Of a stretch of DNA of 64,000 bases, positions 1 to 8,144 are shown piece after piece. A program made the translations under genes and the position numbers. The notes beneath the pieces were generated by a model. The model was not told the origin of the DNA. It worked only from the letters and a program-made list of their open reading frames with translations, and made no database searches. Within the stretch, counting starts at the first letter, position 1; each line of letters starts with the position of its first letter. Source of the stretch: Polaromonas sp. OV174 (GTDB taxonomy: Bacteria > Pseudomonadota > Gammaproteobacteria > Burkholderiales > Burkholderiaceae_C); contig NZ_FOKZ01000010.1 in NCBI RefSeq assembly GCF_900112285.1, positions 62,001-126,000 on the forward strand, read 5' to 3'.

Positions 1-440
1 TCCAGGCGCTGGCCCTCATACAGGGCGCGCACCCGCAAAGCAACCGTGCCTTGCGCCAGATTTAGCTGGGTCAGCGTGTCGTCCAGCGCCACCAGATCCA
101 GGCTGGTTTGCTGGTTCAGGCGCACGGCGGTGGAGCCCACATGCAGCTCGGCGCGTGCGCGTGGGCCGCTCCACAGCCGGTCGCCGCTGGTCAAGGGGCG
201 GTTCAGCTCGGCGCTGCGCCAGCCGGCGTTGGTAGTGGCGCCGGCGCTGTCAGCGGGCGAGAAACTGACCGCGCCTTGCGTGAGGTTGAGCCTGGCCACG
301 CTGCCGGGCGGATCCAGGTTGGCGCCTTGCTGCGCCCAGGCGACGGGTTGAAACAGTGCCAGCAGCAGCACGGAACAGCCGTAAAACCGTAGCAGTCGGC
401 GTGGCTGCCGGGATGAACCAGTAGTGCTAGGTGTCGTCAT
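1..440 (-). CDS. FecR-like exported protein (DUF6600-type), 3' end outside the window
   Basis: The reading frame is open from an ATG at 440 to the left window edge (about 146 residues seen). It begins with a basic stretch (RQPRRLLRF), a hydrophobic core (CSVLLLALFQPVAWA) and a likely signal peptidase site, so the product should be exported. The mature part resembles FecR-type beta-sandwich domains: GSVARLNLTQGAVSF near the start, then SGDRLWSGPRARAELHVGST and a repeated TQLNLAQGTVALRV pattern. In Burkholderiales such domains occur in large proline/glycine-rich exported proteins (DUF6600). The function is not known to me. A purine-rich AAGAGAG lies upstream of the ATG. The family call is by eye. 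The full length and C-terminal domains cannot be seen. Confidence 0.6.
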   Translation of the reverse strand, partial: MTTPSTTGSSRQPRRLLRFYGCSVLLLALFQPVAWAQQGANLDPPGSVARLNLTQGAVSFSPADSAGATTNAGWRSAELNRPLTSGDRLWSGPRARAELHVGSTAVRLNQQTSLDLVALDDTLTQLNLAQGTVALRVRALYEGQRL

Positions 441-736
441 GTTGCACGCTCTCTTGCTGTCGTTGCGGGTTGGGAGGCAGGCGTTTGAGGGATACCTTGA
501 ACCTTAATCAATACAACGCACGAGATGCTGGATGGACTGCTAATGGCGGGTAAAGATTCCACCCTATCCCGGAGGGGCTGAAACAGGATGTAAGGCGCGT
601 TCAGCCTCTGCGCCTGGCCTGCGCTTCGGTTTACATGCAAAAATCGCCTTTGGGGCAATAGGGGCGAGCGCCAGGCGCTATTAAAAATGGAGTAAGTTGC
701 AGACCGCTGCAATCCACCACGCTGCACTGTGAGACG
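441..736. other. Intergenic region between divergent genes
   Basis: About 300 bases with no convincing gene. They must hold the divergent promoters of the FecR-like gene and the DUF6352-type gene. The only structure I see is a 13-bp near-perfect palindrome AGCGCCAGGCGCT at 667-679, followed by an AT-rich ATTAAAAATGG. Its role is unknown. Confidence 0.5.
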
Positions 737-1807
737 ATGGCGTCCATGCAAAATTTCTCGCCTTTACGCAGCCTCCCGCGCAACGAGCGCGGCTGGCTGC
801 TTCCCACCGACGATTACTGGCGCTTTTTTCTGGCCCGGCCCGAGTTGGCGCCCGTGCCAGAGTCCTGCCCGGCCGAGCTGGCCCTGCATGGCGCGCTGTT
901 GCGGGCGCCTGCCATGCCGGTCGGCACTGACGCATTGCAGGCGCTGCAAGATCCCGATGCCCGCGAAAGCTACACCTTGTTTTTGCGTTTTCGTGATGGG
1001 CTGCTGGCTGCCGGCACGCTGGAGGCCTATTACCTGAGCCTGTTTCAGACAGGCGGAGCTGGCGCCATCAATATCCCGCCGCTCTTCATCGATCTGCTGG
1101 CCCAGGCCATAGCCCACAGCCTGCTGGAGGACTCCAGCGATGCCTACGAGGTGCGCGCCGCTGATTTGCTGTTTCGTTCGCAGCGCATCAGCACCGAGGG
1201 CGGCCAGGTGCTCAGTGGCGACCGTGAGGTGATAGACATGCTGAGCGAAACCGGTGGTTTGGGCGACTTTGGCCGCTTTCTGGCGGAGGCCAAGGTGCCG
1301 CTGCCCACGCTCAACCTGCAGGTATTGACGGATGAAAATGCGGCCGACTACTGGCTGCAGGTCGATCGCCATACCTTCTTGCTCGACCTCACGCACGAAA
1401 TCAGCAATGACCTGAGTCACGGCCTGGTGCTGACCATGACGCGCGCCCGCTCCGGGCTCAAGGCGTTGGCCAGCGTGCTGCAGAAATGGGTGGCTCATTT
1501 TCTCGGCGTGGCCGTCAGCATTCGGCCGCTGCAGAAAATTGACGATGCGGCCTGGCGCTGGCATGTCGGGCTGGACGTGGAGGCGACAGCGCTGCTCAAT
1601 GACCTGTACGAGGGCCTGGAGGTGGCGCCGGAGCGTTTGCAGCGTCTGCTAAGCCTGTTCCGACTGGATTTTGCCGACCCGCGGGACATGCGCGCCGATG
1701 TGGCAGGCAAGCCGGTTTATCTGGGGCTGATGATGAATGCTGAGGGCGTGTTCAGACTGAAACCGCAGAATTTGCTGCTCAATCTGCCGCTCCACCCCCG
1801 TCAGTAA
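737..1807 (+). CDS. DUF6352-type conserved protein
   Basis: A 356-residue protein without signal peptide or membrane segments. The N-terminal half (LPTDDYWRFFLARPELAPV, then LRFRDGLLAAGTLEAYYL, then PPLFIDLLAQAIAHSLLE) and overall length match my memory of the DUF6352 family, which is largely restricted to betaproteobacteria and has no assigned function. The C-terminal half contains FLLDLTHEISNDLSHGL and a basic ALASVLQKWVAHFLGV segment. ATG codons occur at 737 and 746; the second fits the family start (MQNFSPLRSLPRNERGWLLP) equally well. It stands alone, upstream of a Bug receptor gene. The gene is clear, the family name less so. Confidence 0.65.
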   Translation: MASMQNFSPLRSLPRNERGWLLPTDDYWRFFLARPELAPVPESCPAELALHGALLRAPAMPVGTDALQALQDPDARESYTLFLRFRDGLLAAGTLEAYYLSLFQTGGAGAINIPPLFIDLLAQAIAHSLLEDSSDAYEVRAADLLFRSQRISTEGGQVLSGDREVIDMLSETGGLGDFGRFLAEAKVPLPTLNLQVLTDENAADYWLQVDRHTFLLDLTHEISNDLSHGLVLTMTRARSGLKALASVLQKWVAHFLGVAVSIRPLQKIDDAAWRWHVGLDVEATALLNDLYEGLEVAPERLQRLLSLFRLDFADPRDMRADVAGKPVYLGLMMNAEGVFRLKPQNLLLNLPLHPRQ

Positions 1808-1968
1808 GGCTGGCCCGCCATCGCCGATACCGAGGGCGGTACCCGCGAATCAAAGGGGGATGACGAACTGCCAGGACGGGCTGGCGCATAAAATTTGGAG
1901 TAAGCAAGCTGGTGGCGGTTTTTTTCCATGCATCATGCTTGCTGACCATTTTTATAAAGAGACTTTTC

Positions 1969-2943
1969 ATGCTTAAAAAGCTTTTATCTTTTTCCCTGCT
2001 GGCCTTGGCGCTGGCGGGCGCGCAGGCCCAGACTCAGCCCCAGGCCTTTCCGTCCAAGCCCATTCGCATGATCGTGCCCTTCCCGCCGGGCGGCGGCACC
2101 GACATCTTGTCGCGCCTGGTGGCCAACAAGCTCACCGAGGTGAGCAAGTGGACCGTGATCCCCGATAACCGCGCCGGCGCCGGCGGCACCATAGGCATTG
2201 CCGAGGCCGCCAGAGCCGCACCCACCGGCTACGAGATGGTGATGGGCCAGAAAGACAATATGGTGGTGGCGCCCTGGCTCTACAAGAAGCTGAGCTACGA
2301 TCCGACCAAGGACCTGGTGGCGGTGGCGCATGTGGCTTATACGCCGGTGGTGATAGTTACCAACACCAGCTCCCGCTTCAAGACCTTGGCGGATGTGGTG
2401 GCGGCTGCCAAGGCCGCCCCCGACACGGTGACCTATGGCTCACCGGGCAACGGCACGACGATTCACCTGGCGGGCGAGATCTTCAATAGCGCCGCCAATA
2501 TCAAGATGCGCCATGTGCCCTACAAGGGTTCCAATCCGGCCATGATGGACGTGCTGGCGGGCAATGTGGATCTGATGGTGTCTTCTTTGCCCTCTGCCAT
2601 GAGCCAGATCAAGGCCGGCAAATTGCGGGTGCTGGCCGTGACCTCGGCCAAGCGCAGCACCTCGCTGCCTGACGCGCCCACGGTGGCCGAGCTGGGCTAC
2701 AAGGATTTTGATGTCAGCACCTGGTATGGCCTGTTCATGCCGGCAGGCGCGCCCAAGGAGGCGGTGGCCGCGGTCAATGCAGAGGTCAACAAGCTGCTGG
2801 CGACGCCAGACATGAAAGCGGCCATCCACGCCCAGGGCGCCGAGACGCAGAACATGACGTCCGAGCAATTTTCGACGCTGCTCAAGACCGATTACCAGAA
2901 GTGGAAGGGCATTGTGCAGGCGTCCGGCGCCAGCATAGAGTAA
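1969..2943 (+). CDS. Bug-type tripartite tricarboxylate transporter substrate-binding protein
   Basis: Periplasmic solute receptor of the Bug (TctC) family, 324 residues. I start at the ATG at 1969: it has AAAGAGA just upstream and gives a clean signal peptide (KKLLSFSLLALALAGAQAQ), while the GTG at 1912 would add an unlikely extension. Family hallmarks are visible: PIRMIVPFPPGGGTDILSR near the N-terminus, NRAGAGGTIG, YGSPGNGTTIHLAGE and VPYKGSNPAMMDVLAG. No TctA/TctB membrane genes are nearby, as is usual for the many orphan Bug receptors of Burkholderiales. The ligand cannot be predicted. Confidence 0.9.
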   Translation: MLKKLLSFSLLALALAGAQAQTQPQAFPSKPIRMIVPFPPGGGTDILSRLVANKLTEVSKWTVIPDNRAGAGGTIGIAEAARAAPTGYEMVMGQKDNMVVAPWLYKKLSYDPTKDLVAVAHVAYTPVVIVTNTSSRFKTLADVVAAAKAAPDTVTYGSPGNGTTIHLAGEIFNSAANIKMRHVPYKGSNPAMMDVLAGNVDLMVSSLPSAMSQIKAGKLRVLAVTSAKRSTSLPDAPTVAELGYKDFDVSTWYGLFMPAGAPKEAVAAVNAEVNKLLATPDMKAAIHAQGAETQNMTSEQFSTLLKTDYQKWKGIVQASGASIE

Positions 2944-3025
2944 GCCTTACCGCCCGGCCGGCCCCAGGGCTGGCACGCTGTGGCTTAAAATCCCTGATTC
3001 AGCCTTTTTTAACCCGGAGTCTTCC

Positions 3026-3187
3026 ATGTCCAAGAAAATCAGAGTCGAAGCCGACATCTGCGCCCCCAAGCCTATTCCCCCAAAAGGCTACACCATCACG
3101 ACCGGCCGCGGCCAGAAGTGCAGCCTGGAGCGTGGCGCCCACACTCGCAGCAAGAAAAACCCAGGCAAGCGCCCACAGCAGGGTTAA
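3026..3187 (+). CDS. Small basic protein of 53 residues, function unknown
   Basis: ATG at 3026, TAA at 3185-3187, with a good Shine-Dalgarno GGAG (3016-3019) seven bases upstream and a strong terminator downstream, so this is a self-contained short gene. The product starts MSKKIRVEADICAPKPIPPK, contains a GYTITTGRGQKC segment and ends in a lysine/arginine-rich tail (TRSKKNPGKRPQQG). Two cysteines (residues 12 and 32) and many prolines are visible. The basic tail suggests nucleic acid binding, but this is inference. I do not recognise a family. Confidence 0.6.
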   Translation: MSKKIRVEADICAPKPIPPKGYTITTGRGQKCSLERGAHTRSKKNPGKRPQQG

Positions 3188-3223
3188 GCCACGGATCCGG
3201 CTGGAGCCATCCGCGCTCCGACC

Positions 3224-3281
3224 AAAAAAACCCGAATCACCAAGGCGCAATCCGCCTGGGTGCTTCGGGTTTCTTTTTTTT
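3224..3281 (+). terminator. Rho-independent terminator, probably bidirectional
   Basis: An A-run and AACCCGAA (3229-3236) pair with TTCGGGTT (3265-3272), and GGCG...CGCC forms an inner stem; a T-rich run (3271-3281) follows. The A-run on the left makes it usable from the other strand. It separates the 53-residue gene from the convergent exporter gene, whose stop codon lies at its edge. Confidence 0.8.
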
Positions 3282-4228
3282 CAAGTGGCCACCTGACTGA
3301 CTTTGGCCCTTGGTTGGCGTTGCCCCCACCACACGCCTGCCAGTGCCAGCAAGCCGCCGACGGCGTGGTAGGCATGCAACTGCTCGTCCAGCAGCGTGGA
3401 CGCCGCCAGTGCCACAAAGAGGGGCAGCAGGTTCATGAACAGGCTGGCCCGCGCGGGGCCGAGTCGTTTGATGCCGCTCATCCAGAGAAACGGCGCACCG
3501 ATGGACGCAGCAGTGCCGGCGTACAGAATCAGCGGGATGTTGTTTGCGGTGATGGGCGAGCTGGGCGCCAGCCACCAGAATGGCAAGACCAGCAGGGTGC
3601 CAAAACCTATCTGCACATAAAGCTGCTGCCAGGTCGAGAGCGGCACGGCCCAGCGTTTGAGCAATACGCCGTAGAGCGCGTTCGAGGCGATGGCAACCAG
3701 CATGAGTGCATCGCCCGTACGGGCCGCGCCGCGCAGCAGCTCAGCGGGATGGCCCTGGGTGCTGAGAAACACCAGGCCCAGCAGCGATAGACCGGCGCCG
3801 CCGATGCGCGCGCCGGTCAATGCCTCGCCCGCGAACAAGCTGGCCAGCAGCGTGGATAGCAAGGGCATCAAGGCCATCACTACTCCCATGTTGGTGGCTG
3901 AGGTGGTTTTAGCGGCCTCGTAGGCGAGCCCCTGGTACATGCCCATGCCCAACAAGCCCAGAAAAGCCAGTTTGGGCCAGTGCGCCGCGACGATGGCGCG
4001 TTGGCGCCACACGCTGCGCAGCAAAAACGGCGACAAGATCAGTCCGGCCAGCAGCCACCGGTAGAAGGTGATCGCGGCCGGTTCAATCGACACCGAAGCC
4101 AGCTTGGTGACCAGGGTGTTGCCGGTCCAGATCATGACGGCCAGCAAAGGAAAAAAGGAAAAATTGGCAGCCGCAGACGGTGCGGTGATGGGAGGCTGGT
4201 GTGACATGAATGGCTTTCGGATGGACAT
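3281..4228 (-). CDS. EamA/DMT-superfamily exporter
   Basis: A 315-residue membrane protein of the drug/metabolite transporter superfamily with two EamA repeats and about ten membrane segments (FFPLLAVMIWTGNTLVTKLA, then the conserved ITFYRWLLAGLILSPF motif; second half starts near ALMLVAIASNALYGVLLKRW). Such proteins export small metabolites such as amino acids or nucleosides; the substrate is unknown. The ATG at 4228 is used here, but an in-frame ATG at 4207 (MSHQPPITAP) is also possible. It is divergent from a LysR regulator with a T-N11-A palindrome between them, so the regulator probably controls it. Confidence 0.88.
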   Translation of the reverse strand: MSIRKPFMSHQPPITAPSAAANFSFFPLLAVMIWTGNTLVTKLASVSIEPAAITFYRWLLAGLILSPFLLRSVWRQRAIVAAHWPKLAFLGLLGMGMYQGLAYEAAKTTSATNMGVVMALMPLLSTLLASLFAGEALTGARIGGAGLSLLGLVFLSTQGHPAELLRGAARTGDALMLVAIASNALYGVLLKRWAVPLSTWQQLYVQIGFGTLLVLPFWWLAPSSPITANNIPLILYAGTAASIGAPFLWMSGIKRLGPARASLFMNLLPLFVALAASTLLDEQLHAYHAVGGLLALAGVWWGQRQPRAKVSQVAT

Positions 4229-4294
4229 GGCAAGAAAGCCCTATCGTCCAATGCCTCAATCAGTGTGTAAAGTGAGATGATTGCAATCTATTGA

Positions 4295-4307
4295 TGCATT
4301 GTATGCA
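4295..4307. promoter_or_regulatory. Candidate LysR-type operator (T-N11-A)
   Basis: TGCATTGTATGCA, with TGCAT/ATGCA arms, fits the T-N11-A box of LysR-type regulators exactly. It lies in the 98-bp divergent spacer between the EamA exporter and the LysR gene. A second palindrome, GATTGCAATC, lies at 4279-4288. Binding is inferred. Confidence 0.5.
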
Positions 4308-4326
4308 CTCGTTAGGCTTGCCCTGA

Positions 4327-5268
4327 ATGAAAACACCTGCCTTGAACCGCCTTGATTTCAATTTGTTGCTAGACCTCGATGCCCTGCTGCGCGAAGGCAG
4401 TGTGGTGGGGGCGGCACGCGTTCTGCACCTCAGTGCGCCCGCGATGAGTCGGCGTTTGACGCGCCTGCGTGAAGCCATCGGCGACCCCCTGTTTGTTCCC
4501 GCCGGACGCGGTCTGGTGCCGACCCAGCGTGCCCTGGCCTTGAGGGAGCGGGTGCGGGCGGCGATTGAAGAGGTGCGTGGCGTTTTCACGCCCGACGCTG
4601 TGGATTTCTCTCGGCTGGAGCGCACCCTCACCTTGCACACGAACGATGGTTTCGCGGGCGCCTGGGCGACCCGTCTGGCCTGCGCCATGGCAGCAGAGGC
4701 GCCTGGCGTGTCCCTTCATTTCATTCCCCGTGCAGACAAGAGCAGGGAGGCTTTGCGCAATGGCGCCATCGACCTGGATATCGGCGTAGTGAAATCGGCA
4801 GAGGCCGAAATTTACAGCGAACCGCTGTTCCGGGCCGCTTTTGTCGGTGTCGTGCGAGAGAACCATCCGCTGCTCAGCCAGCGGACTGGCGAAGCCGTCA
4901 GTGCCCAAGACTTTGTCGCGTGGCCTCATATCTCGACCTTGCCGCGAGGCTCGGCGGCTGGACACCTGGATGCTGCGTTAAAGGCGTTGGGTTTGCGGCG
5001 CCGGGTGGCCATTGTTGCGCCCGGCTTTCAGGCCGCGCTGGCCATGGCCGCGACCTCCGATTTCGTCGCCGCCATGCCCATGCCGTTTGTCCGCTGGGCC
5101 ATGGCGCATCAGCGCCTGCAAGTCTTCAAACTGCCGTTCGACATGCCTGCCGTGGAGGTGTTGCAAAGCTGGCATACCCGCCATCATGCGGATCCCGTGC
5201 ACCTTTGGCTGCGCGGGCATGTCCGGGCGATTTGCGGGATGGATGGGGAAAAAATGCCGGTCGTGTGA
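4327..5268 (+). CDS. LysR-family transcriptional regulator
   Basis: A 313-residue LysR-type regulator. The N-terminal winged helix-turn-helix is clear: LDFNLLLDLDALLREGSVVGAARVLHLSAPAMSRRLTRLREAIGDPLFVPAGRGLVPT. The effector-binding domain follows (LTLHTNDGFAGAWATRL ... VKSAEAEIYSEPLFRAAFVGVVRENHPL). It is transcribed divergently from the EamA exporter, the usual arrangement in which a LysR protein regulates its neighbour and itself through sites in the shared spacer. The co-inducer is unknown. Confidence 0.9.
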   Translation: MKTPALNRLDFNLLLDLDALLREGSVVGAARVLHLSAPAMSRRLTRLREAIGDPLFVPAGRGLVPTQRALALRERVRAAIEEVRGVFTPDAVDFSRLERTLTLHTNDGFAGAWATRLACAMAAEAPGVSLHFIPRADKSREALRNGAIDLDIGVVKSAEAEIYSEPLFRAAFVGVVRENHPLLSQRTGEAVSAQDFVAWPHISTLPRGSAAGHLDAALKALGLRRRVAIVAPGFQAALAMAATSDFVAAMPMPFVRWAMAHQRLQVFKLPFDMPAVEVLQSWHTRHHADPVHLWLRGHVRAICGMDGEKMPVV

Positions 5269-5345
5269 CAGGCACTGTTTTCAGATTTTGGCCTACAAGG
5301 GATGGCCACATGAGGGCGGGAGACCACACCATCTTTTCAAATTTA

Positions 5346-5404
5346 CAAGCCTTTTAAGGCTGTAGCGCTTGCTGTTGCTGCGCAAGAAGCTATCAAAATA
5401 GAAG
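5346..5404. repeat. Comamonadaceae-type dispersed repeat, copy a
   Basis: GCTTGCTGTTGCTGCGCAAGAAGCTATCAAAATAG-type sequence (written in two parts: a GCTTGC...GCGCAAGAAGC core, then TATCAAAATAG). Related copies lie at 16688, 27542, 29568, 34419, 38661 and 42989 in this window. Confidence 0.6.
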
Positions 5405-5426
5405 CGCCTGCGCTCGCCCGCCGTAC

Positions 5427-5539
5427 CTGTGACTTAACCCATTGAACTCTCCGACGTCTCTGATGCTATTGGCCGAGAGTAGTAGTTTTGAGGGTTGAGC
5501 CGCGCCATAAAACACTCGCAAAATTACTGCCGTGAGAGT
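5427..5539. repeat. 113-bp imperfect direct repeat, copy 1
   Basis: Starts CTGTGACTTAACCCATTG and ends ACTGCCGTGAGAGT. It matches 12035-12147 in the same orientation with about nine substitutions and no gap. The right half is an inverted repeat (AGTAGTTTT against AAAACACT/AAAATTACT), so it can fold into a hairpin. Together the two copies bracket a 6.5-kb accessory block. Confidence 0.8.
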
Positions 5540-5666
5540 CGCGATGGCCAAGAGTTGCGGGAGCAGCGATTTGATGGCCAAGAGTTCTTGAATCAAATCA
5601 TCCACTTACGACAGCGCACTCAAAGATTACGAAAATTTTGGCCGCGAGTTGTGTGCAAAAAAGCAT

Positions 5667-5960
5667 TTATTGGGCCTCAATGAAAGATGGCTTCACTTTG
5701 GCGCAACTTGCGGCAGTTAGCTGGCCCAACAATTCATCGAACGTGATCACGTCGACATCCTTGCATGATTTTTGAAATATTTCAAAACTTCGATGTCGCG
5801 TCTGGTCGGTAGGTGATGTACCAATGATGACCTCACAGTGAACTGCGTCAGAACCGGGCTCTGTATTTTGGCCCTCATAACTGCAAATATGGGACCGCTT
5901 CAGCCTGAAGGCGGCGGTATGACTCTTGAAAGTGCCTACTCCGCTCCGGTCACTCAGGAC
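5667..5960 (-). pseudogene. C-terminal remnant resembling a Shedu (DUF4263) defence protein
   Basis: The minus-strand frame ending at 5667 contains HCEVIIGTSPTDQTRHRSFE followed by IFQKSCKDVDVITFDELLGQL. This matches the end of DUF4263/Shedu proteins as I remember it: a VIIG strand, then RRSFELFR, then KDVEIITYDELL. The full family member is about 300-400 residues; here only about the last 90 residues are left. The frame continues upstream only as an overlap with the LysR C-terminus in another frame. I read it as a 5'-truncated gene left at the island border, not a functional protein. The family match is by eye. Confidence 0.45.
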
Positions 5961-6865
5961 TAAACCCTTAAATCGGCTTTCGTCATCACCAGGTCCAACA
6001 CCAACCTTGCCGAGTTGGTAGCCACGCGCCCCCTCCGTGTAATAAGCGAGACTTGTCGCCTCCATTCGAGCCATGAGGAAGGGAGTATATGCACATAACC
6101 TTTACGTTCCTCAAATGACAGTAGTTCACGTGGGAGCATGCTCAAAAACCCATGCTCCATTACCAACAGCTTTGACAGAGTCACTGAACCCGTTTCGACC
6201 ATTGCTGAAGGGGGCTCGATCCCTTCATTTCTGAACCTTCTTTCGAACTCCTTACGCAATATTCCGTGAGGAGGAGCCAGGACCCACAGCGCAGAGGCCA
6301 GATCCTGAGCAGTGAGCTTGCTAGATCGACTGAACCGATGCTCTACACCACAACAGACAACAAAATCATCTTCATATAGATGCCGAATCAGCAAGTCGTC
6401 CGAGCCGCCAAGGCCGGTAGCTGTCGTGATTGCAAAATCCAACGTTCCACTGCGCACGCCTTCAACCAGATCCTCGGCCAAACCCTCAATCACTCGCATT
6501 CTGGATGTAAGCTTTGACTTGGCCATACTCTTGATCAGATCGGGGACAAAGTCTGCTGTGACCGCCGGCGCCGCACCGACAGTAACAAACCCACCCTCGC
6601 CCCCTCGTAGAATTTCGATCTCCCGCGATGCCGCCCGAAGTTCTGCAAGCGATGCCGTGGCACGTTTGAGCAAGGCTTCTCCAAATACCGTCGGTGTGAC
6701 GCCGCGTGCACTCCGTTCAAAAAGACGCACGGCCAAGCCGCGCTCAAGCTTGGAAATGCTCTTGCTCAGGGCTGGTTGACTGATTCCTAGCTCTGTGGCA
6801 GCGCGGGCAAAGCTACCTGAATGCGCCACAGTCACAAAGCAATTCAATTCTGAGGTACTCAACAT
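5960..6865 (-). CDS. LysR-family regulator of the adjacent catabolic operon
   Basis: About 301 residues from the ATG at 6865 (MLSTSELNCFVTVAHSGSFA). The open frame extends to 6940, but that would place a palindromic operator inside the coding region and add an atypical leader, so I prefer 6865. The HTH is clear: FARAATELGISQPALSKSIS, then KLERGLAVRLFERSARGVTPT. The effector domain follows (FVTVGAAPAVTADFVPDLI ... GTLDFAITTATGLGGSDDLL). It is divergent from the hydrolase/dioxygenase/monooxygenase operon, so it very likely regulates it. The inducer is probably the aromatic substrate or an intermediate. Confidence 0.88.
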   Translation of the reverse strand: MLSTSELNCFVTVAHSGSFARAATELGISQPALSKSISKLERGLAVRLFERSARGVTPTVFGEALLKRATASLAELRAASREIEILRGGEGGFVTVGAAPAVTADFVPDLIKSMAKSKLTSRMRVIEGLAEDLVEGVRSGTLDFAITTATGLGGSDDLLIRHLYEDDFVVCCGVEHRFSRSSKLTAQDLASALWVLAPPHGILRKEFERRFRNEGIEPPSAMVETGSVTLSKLLVMEHGFLSMLPRELLSFEERKGYVHILPSSWLEWRRQVSLITRRGRVATNSARLVLDLVMTKADLRV

Positions 6866-6883
6866 CTGGTATTGATTTTCTAT

Positions 6884-6905
6884 TTGGTTATACCTATTTA
6901 ACCAA
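6884..6905. promoter_or_regulatory. Candidate LysR operator between regulator and catabolic operon
   Basis: TTGGTTA (6884-6890) and TAACCAA (6899-6905) form a 7-bp inverted repeat with an 8-bp AT-rich spacer. It lies in the divergent spacer. A TTGACA at 6934-6939 could be a -35 element of the plus-strand operon; if so, the hydrolase would start at the ATG at 7021. Confidence 0.5.
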
Positions 6906-6948
6906 AAGTGTATGTCTGTGGCGGCATAGGGCATTGACAATTTGTGAC

Positions 6949-7821
6949 ATGCCTATCGCAATGCCCCCTCATACCCGACAAGACCGAACCGCCCTGTTCG
7001 GCGAAAGGCCCCTGCAATCCATGCCTGGTTGCCCGCGCATTGCGTACGAGTACGCTGGAGCTGGTGAGACCATTGTTTTTCTGCACGGGATCGGCGGGAA
7101 CCGGTCGAACTGGGCGGAACAATTGCAGCACTTCTCGAGGCAATACAAGGCGGTGGCCTGGGATGCGCGGGGCTACGGAAATTCGGATGATTACAACGGA
7201 CCTTGTGATTTCAATGCACTAAGCCAAGATCTTGTGCGCCTGTTGGACCACCTGGAAGTCGATAAGGCCCACTGCGTGGGGCTTTCCATGGGCGGACGGA
7301 TTCTGATGGATTTCTGCGCGAACTACCCGGAGCGGGTGCAGTCACTGGTCTTGGCCGGCTCATTCCCCAGTTTCGGTCGTTCGCTTGGACTTGAGCAGCG
7401 CCAAGAGTTCATACGTCTGCGCAGAGAACCGCTGCAAGCAGGTAAAAAAATCTCGGACATGGCGACTGAACTGATCGCTTCCTTGGCGGGGCCTTACGCT
7501 ACCAACGCCATGCTGCTGAAAATGCGTCAGAGTATCGAGGCGTTGCACCCTGATTCCTACCTCAAGACGCTGGAGAGCACGCTGTCTTTCGACCGGACCG
7601 CTGCATTGGCTTTGATCCGTGTGCCGACCTTGCTCCTTTATGGCGAATTTGACACGCTGGTCACCCCGTCCGCGGGAAAACAGGTTCAAGCTTTGATGCC
7701 GAATGCGCAGTACCACGTGATACGTAGCGTGGGGCATCTCATGAATATCGAGGCTCCTGTGGAATTCAACCGCGTCGTCGGAGACTTTGTGCTACTCCAT
7801 GCGAGGGCATGCGCATCATGA
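6949..7821 (+). CDS. Alpha/beta-fold hydrolase of a catabolic operon
   Basis: Alpha/beta hydrolase of the enol-lactone hydrolase/ring-cleavage hydrolase type. Visible elements: HGIGGNRSNW oxyanion region, nucleophile elbow GLSMGG, acid region LLYGEFDTLV and catalytic histidine in VGHLMN. The start is uncertain: ATGs at 6949, 6961 and 7021 are in frame; 7021 (MPGCPRIAYEYAGAGETIV) gives the usual length of about 265 residues, and the earlier ones add an extension that looks atypical. It is the first gene of the operon. Beside a NicX-like dioxygenase a likely role is hydrolysis of the ring-cleavage product (as NicD does with N-formylmaleamate), but the sequence itself looks nearer PcaD-type hydrolases than NicD. 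Confidence 0.8.
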   Translation: MPIAMPPHTRQDRTALFGERPLQSMPGCPRIAYEYAGAGETIVFLHGIGGNRSNWAEQLQHFSRQYKAVAWDARGYGNSDDYNGPCDFNALSQDLVRLLDHLEVDKAHCVGLSMGGRILMDFCANYPERVQSLVLAGSFPSFGRSLGLEQRQEFIRLRREPLQAGKKISDMATELIASLAGPYATNAMLLKMRQSIEALHPDSYLKTLESTLSFDRTAALALIRVPTLLLYGEFDTLVTPSAGKQVQALMPNAQYHVIRSVGHLMNIEAPVEFNRVVGDFVLLHARACAS

Positions 7822-8144
7822 TTTTCGCCATTCATTGCATGGACAAGGCCGATTGCGCCGACGTCAGAGCATCAGCGCAATCGGACCACGCGCACTACAT
7901 GCGCAAGCACGCTTCTCGGATTGTCTTTGGCGGGCCTTTGCTCGATAAGGATGGGGTGACGCGCATCGGCGTGCTGATGGTTGTGGATTGCGGCGACACC
8001 TCCGAGCTCGAACAGTTTTTGCAGAACGAACCCTATCACCTGGCGGGCTTGTTCGCGCAGGTGACCATCTCTGGATTTTCGCTGGTGATGCACAGCCTGG
8101 CGTCCTTCCATCCATCAACTCACGGGAGCAAATATGCTGGTTGA
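7818..8144 (+). CDS. YciI-like small protein
   Basis: About 108 residues with the YciI/ferredoxin-like alpha+beta fold: MIFAIHCMDKADCADVR at the start, then HAHYMRKHASRIVFGGPLLD and GVLMVVDCGDTSELEQFLQN. The ATG at 7818 overlaps the hydrolase stop (ATGA), indicating translational coupling; an ATG at 7809 is also in frame. YciI-like proteins recur in aromatic catabolic operons, sometimes compared with muconolactone isomerase, but their reaction is mostly unproven. The next gene starts at 8134, eleven bases before this stop. Confidence 0.75.
   Translation: MIFAIHCMDKADCADVRASAQSDHAHYMRKHASRIVFGGPLLDKDGVTRIGVLMVVDCGDTSELEQFLQNEPYHLAGLFAQVTISGFSLVMHSLASFHPSTHGSKYAG

Larger units (their letters stand above)
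5269..5666. other. Intergenic region at the left border of the accessory island
   Basis: About 400 bases without a credible gene. It contains a copy of the Comamonadaceae dispersed repeat (about 5346-5404), copy 1 of the 113-bp direct repeat (5427-5539), and two copies of GATGGCCAAGAGTT 30 bp apart (5543-5556 and 5573-5586). The short open frame on the minus strand across 5393-5605 is not preserved in copy 2 of the repeat, so I do not call it. Confidence 0.6.

Noticed and set aside
5393..5605. Minus-strand 70-codon frame across repeat copy 1
   Set aside because: Copy 2 of the same repeat does not preserve the frame, so it is not under coding selection.
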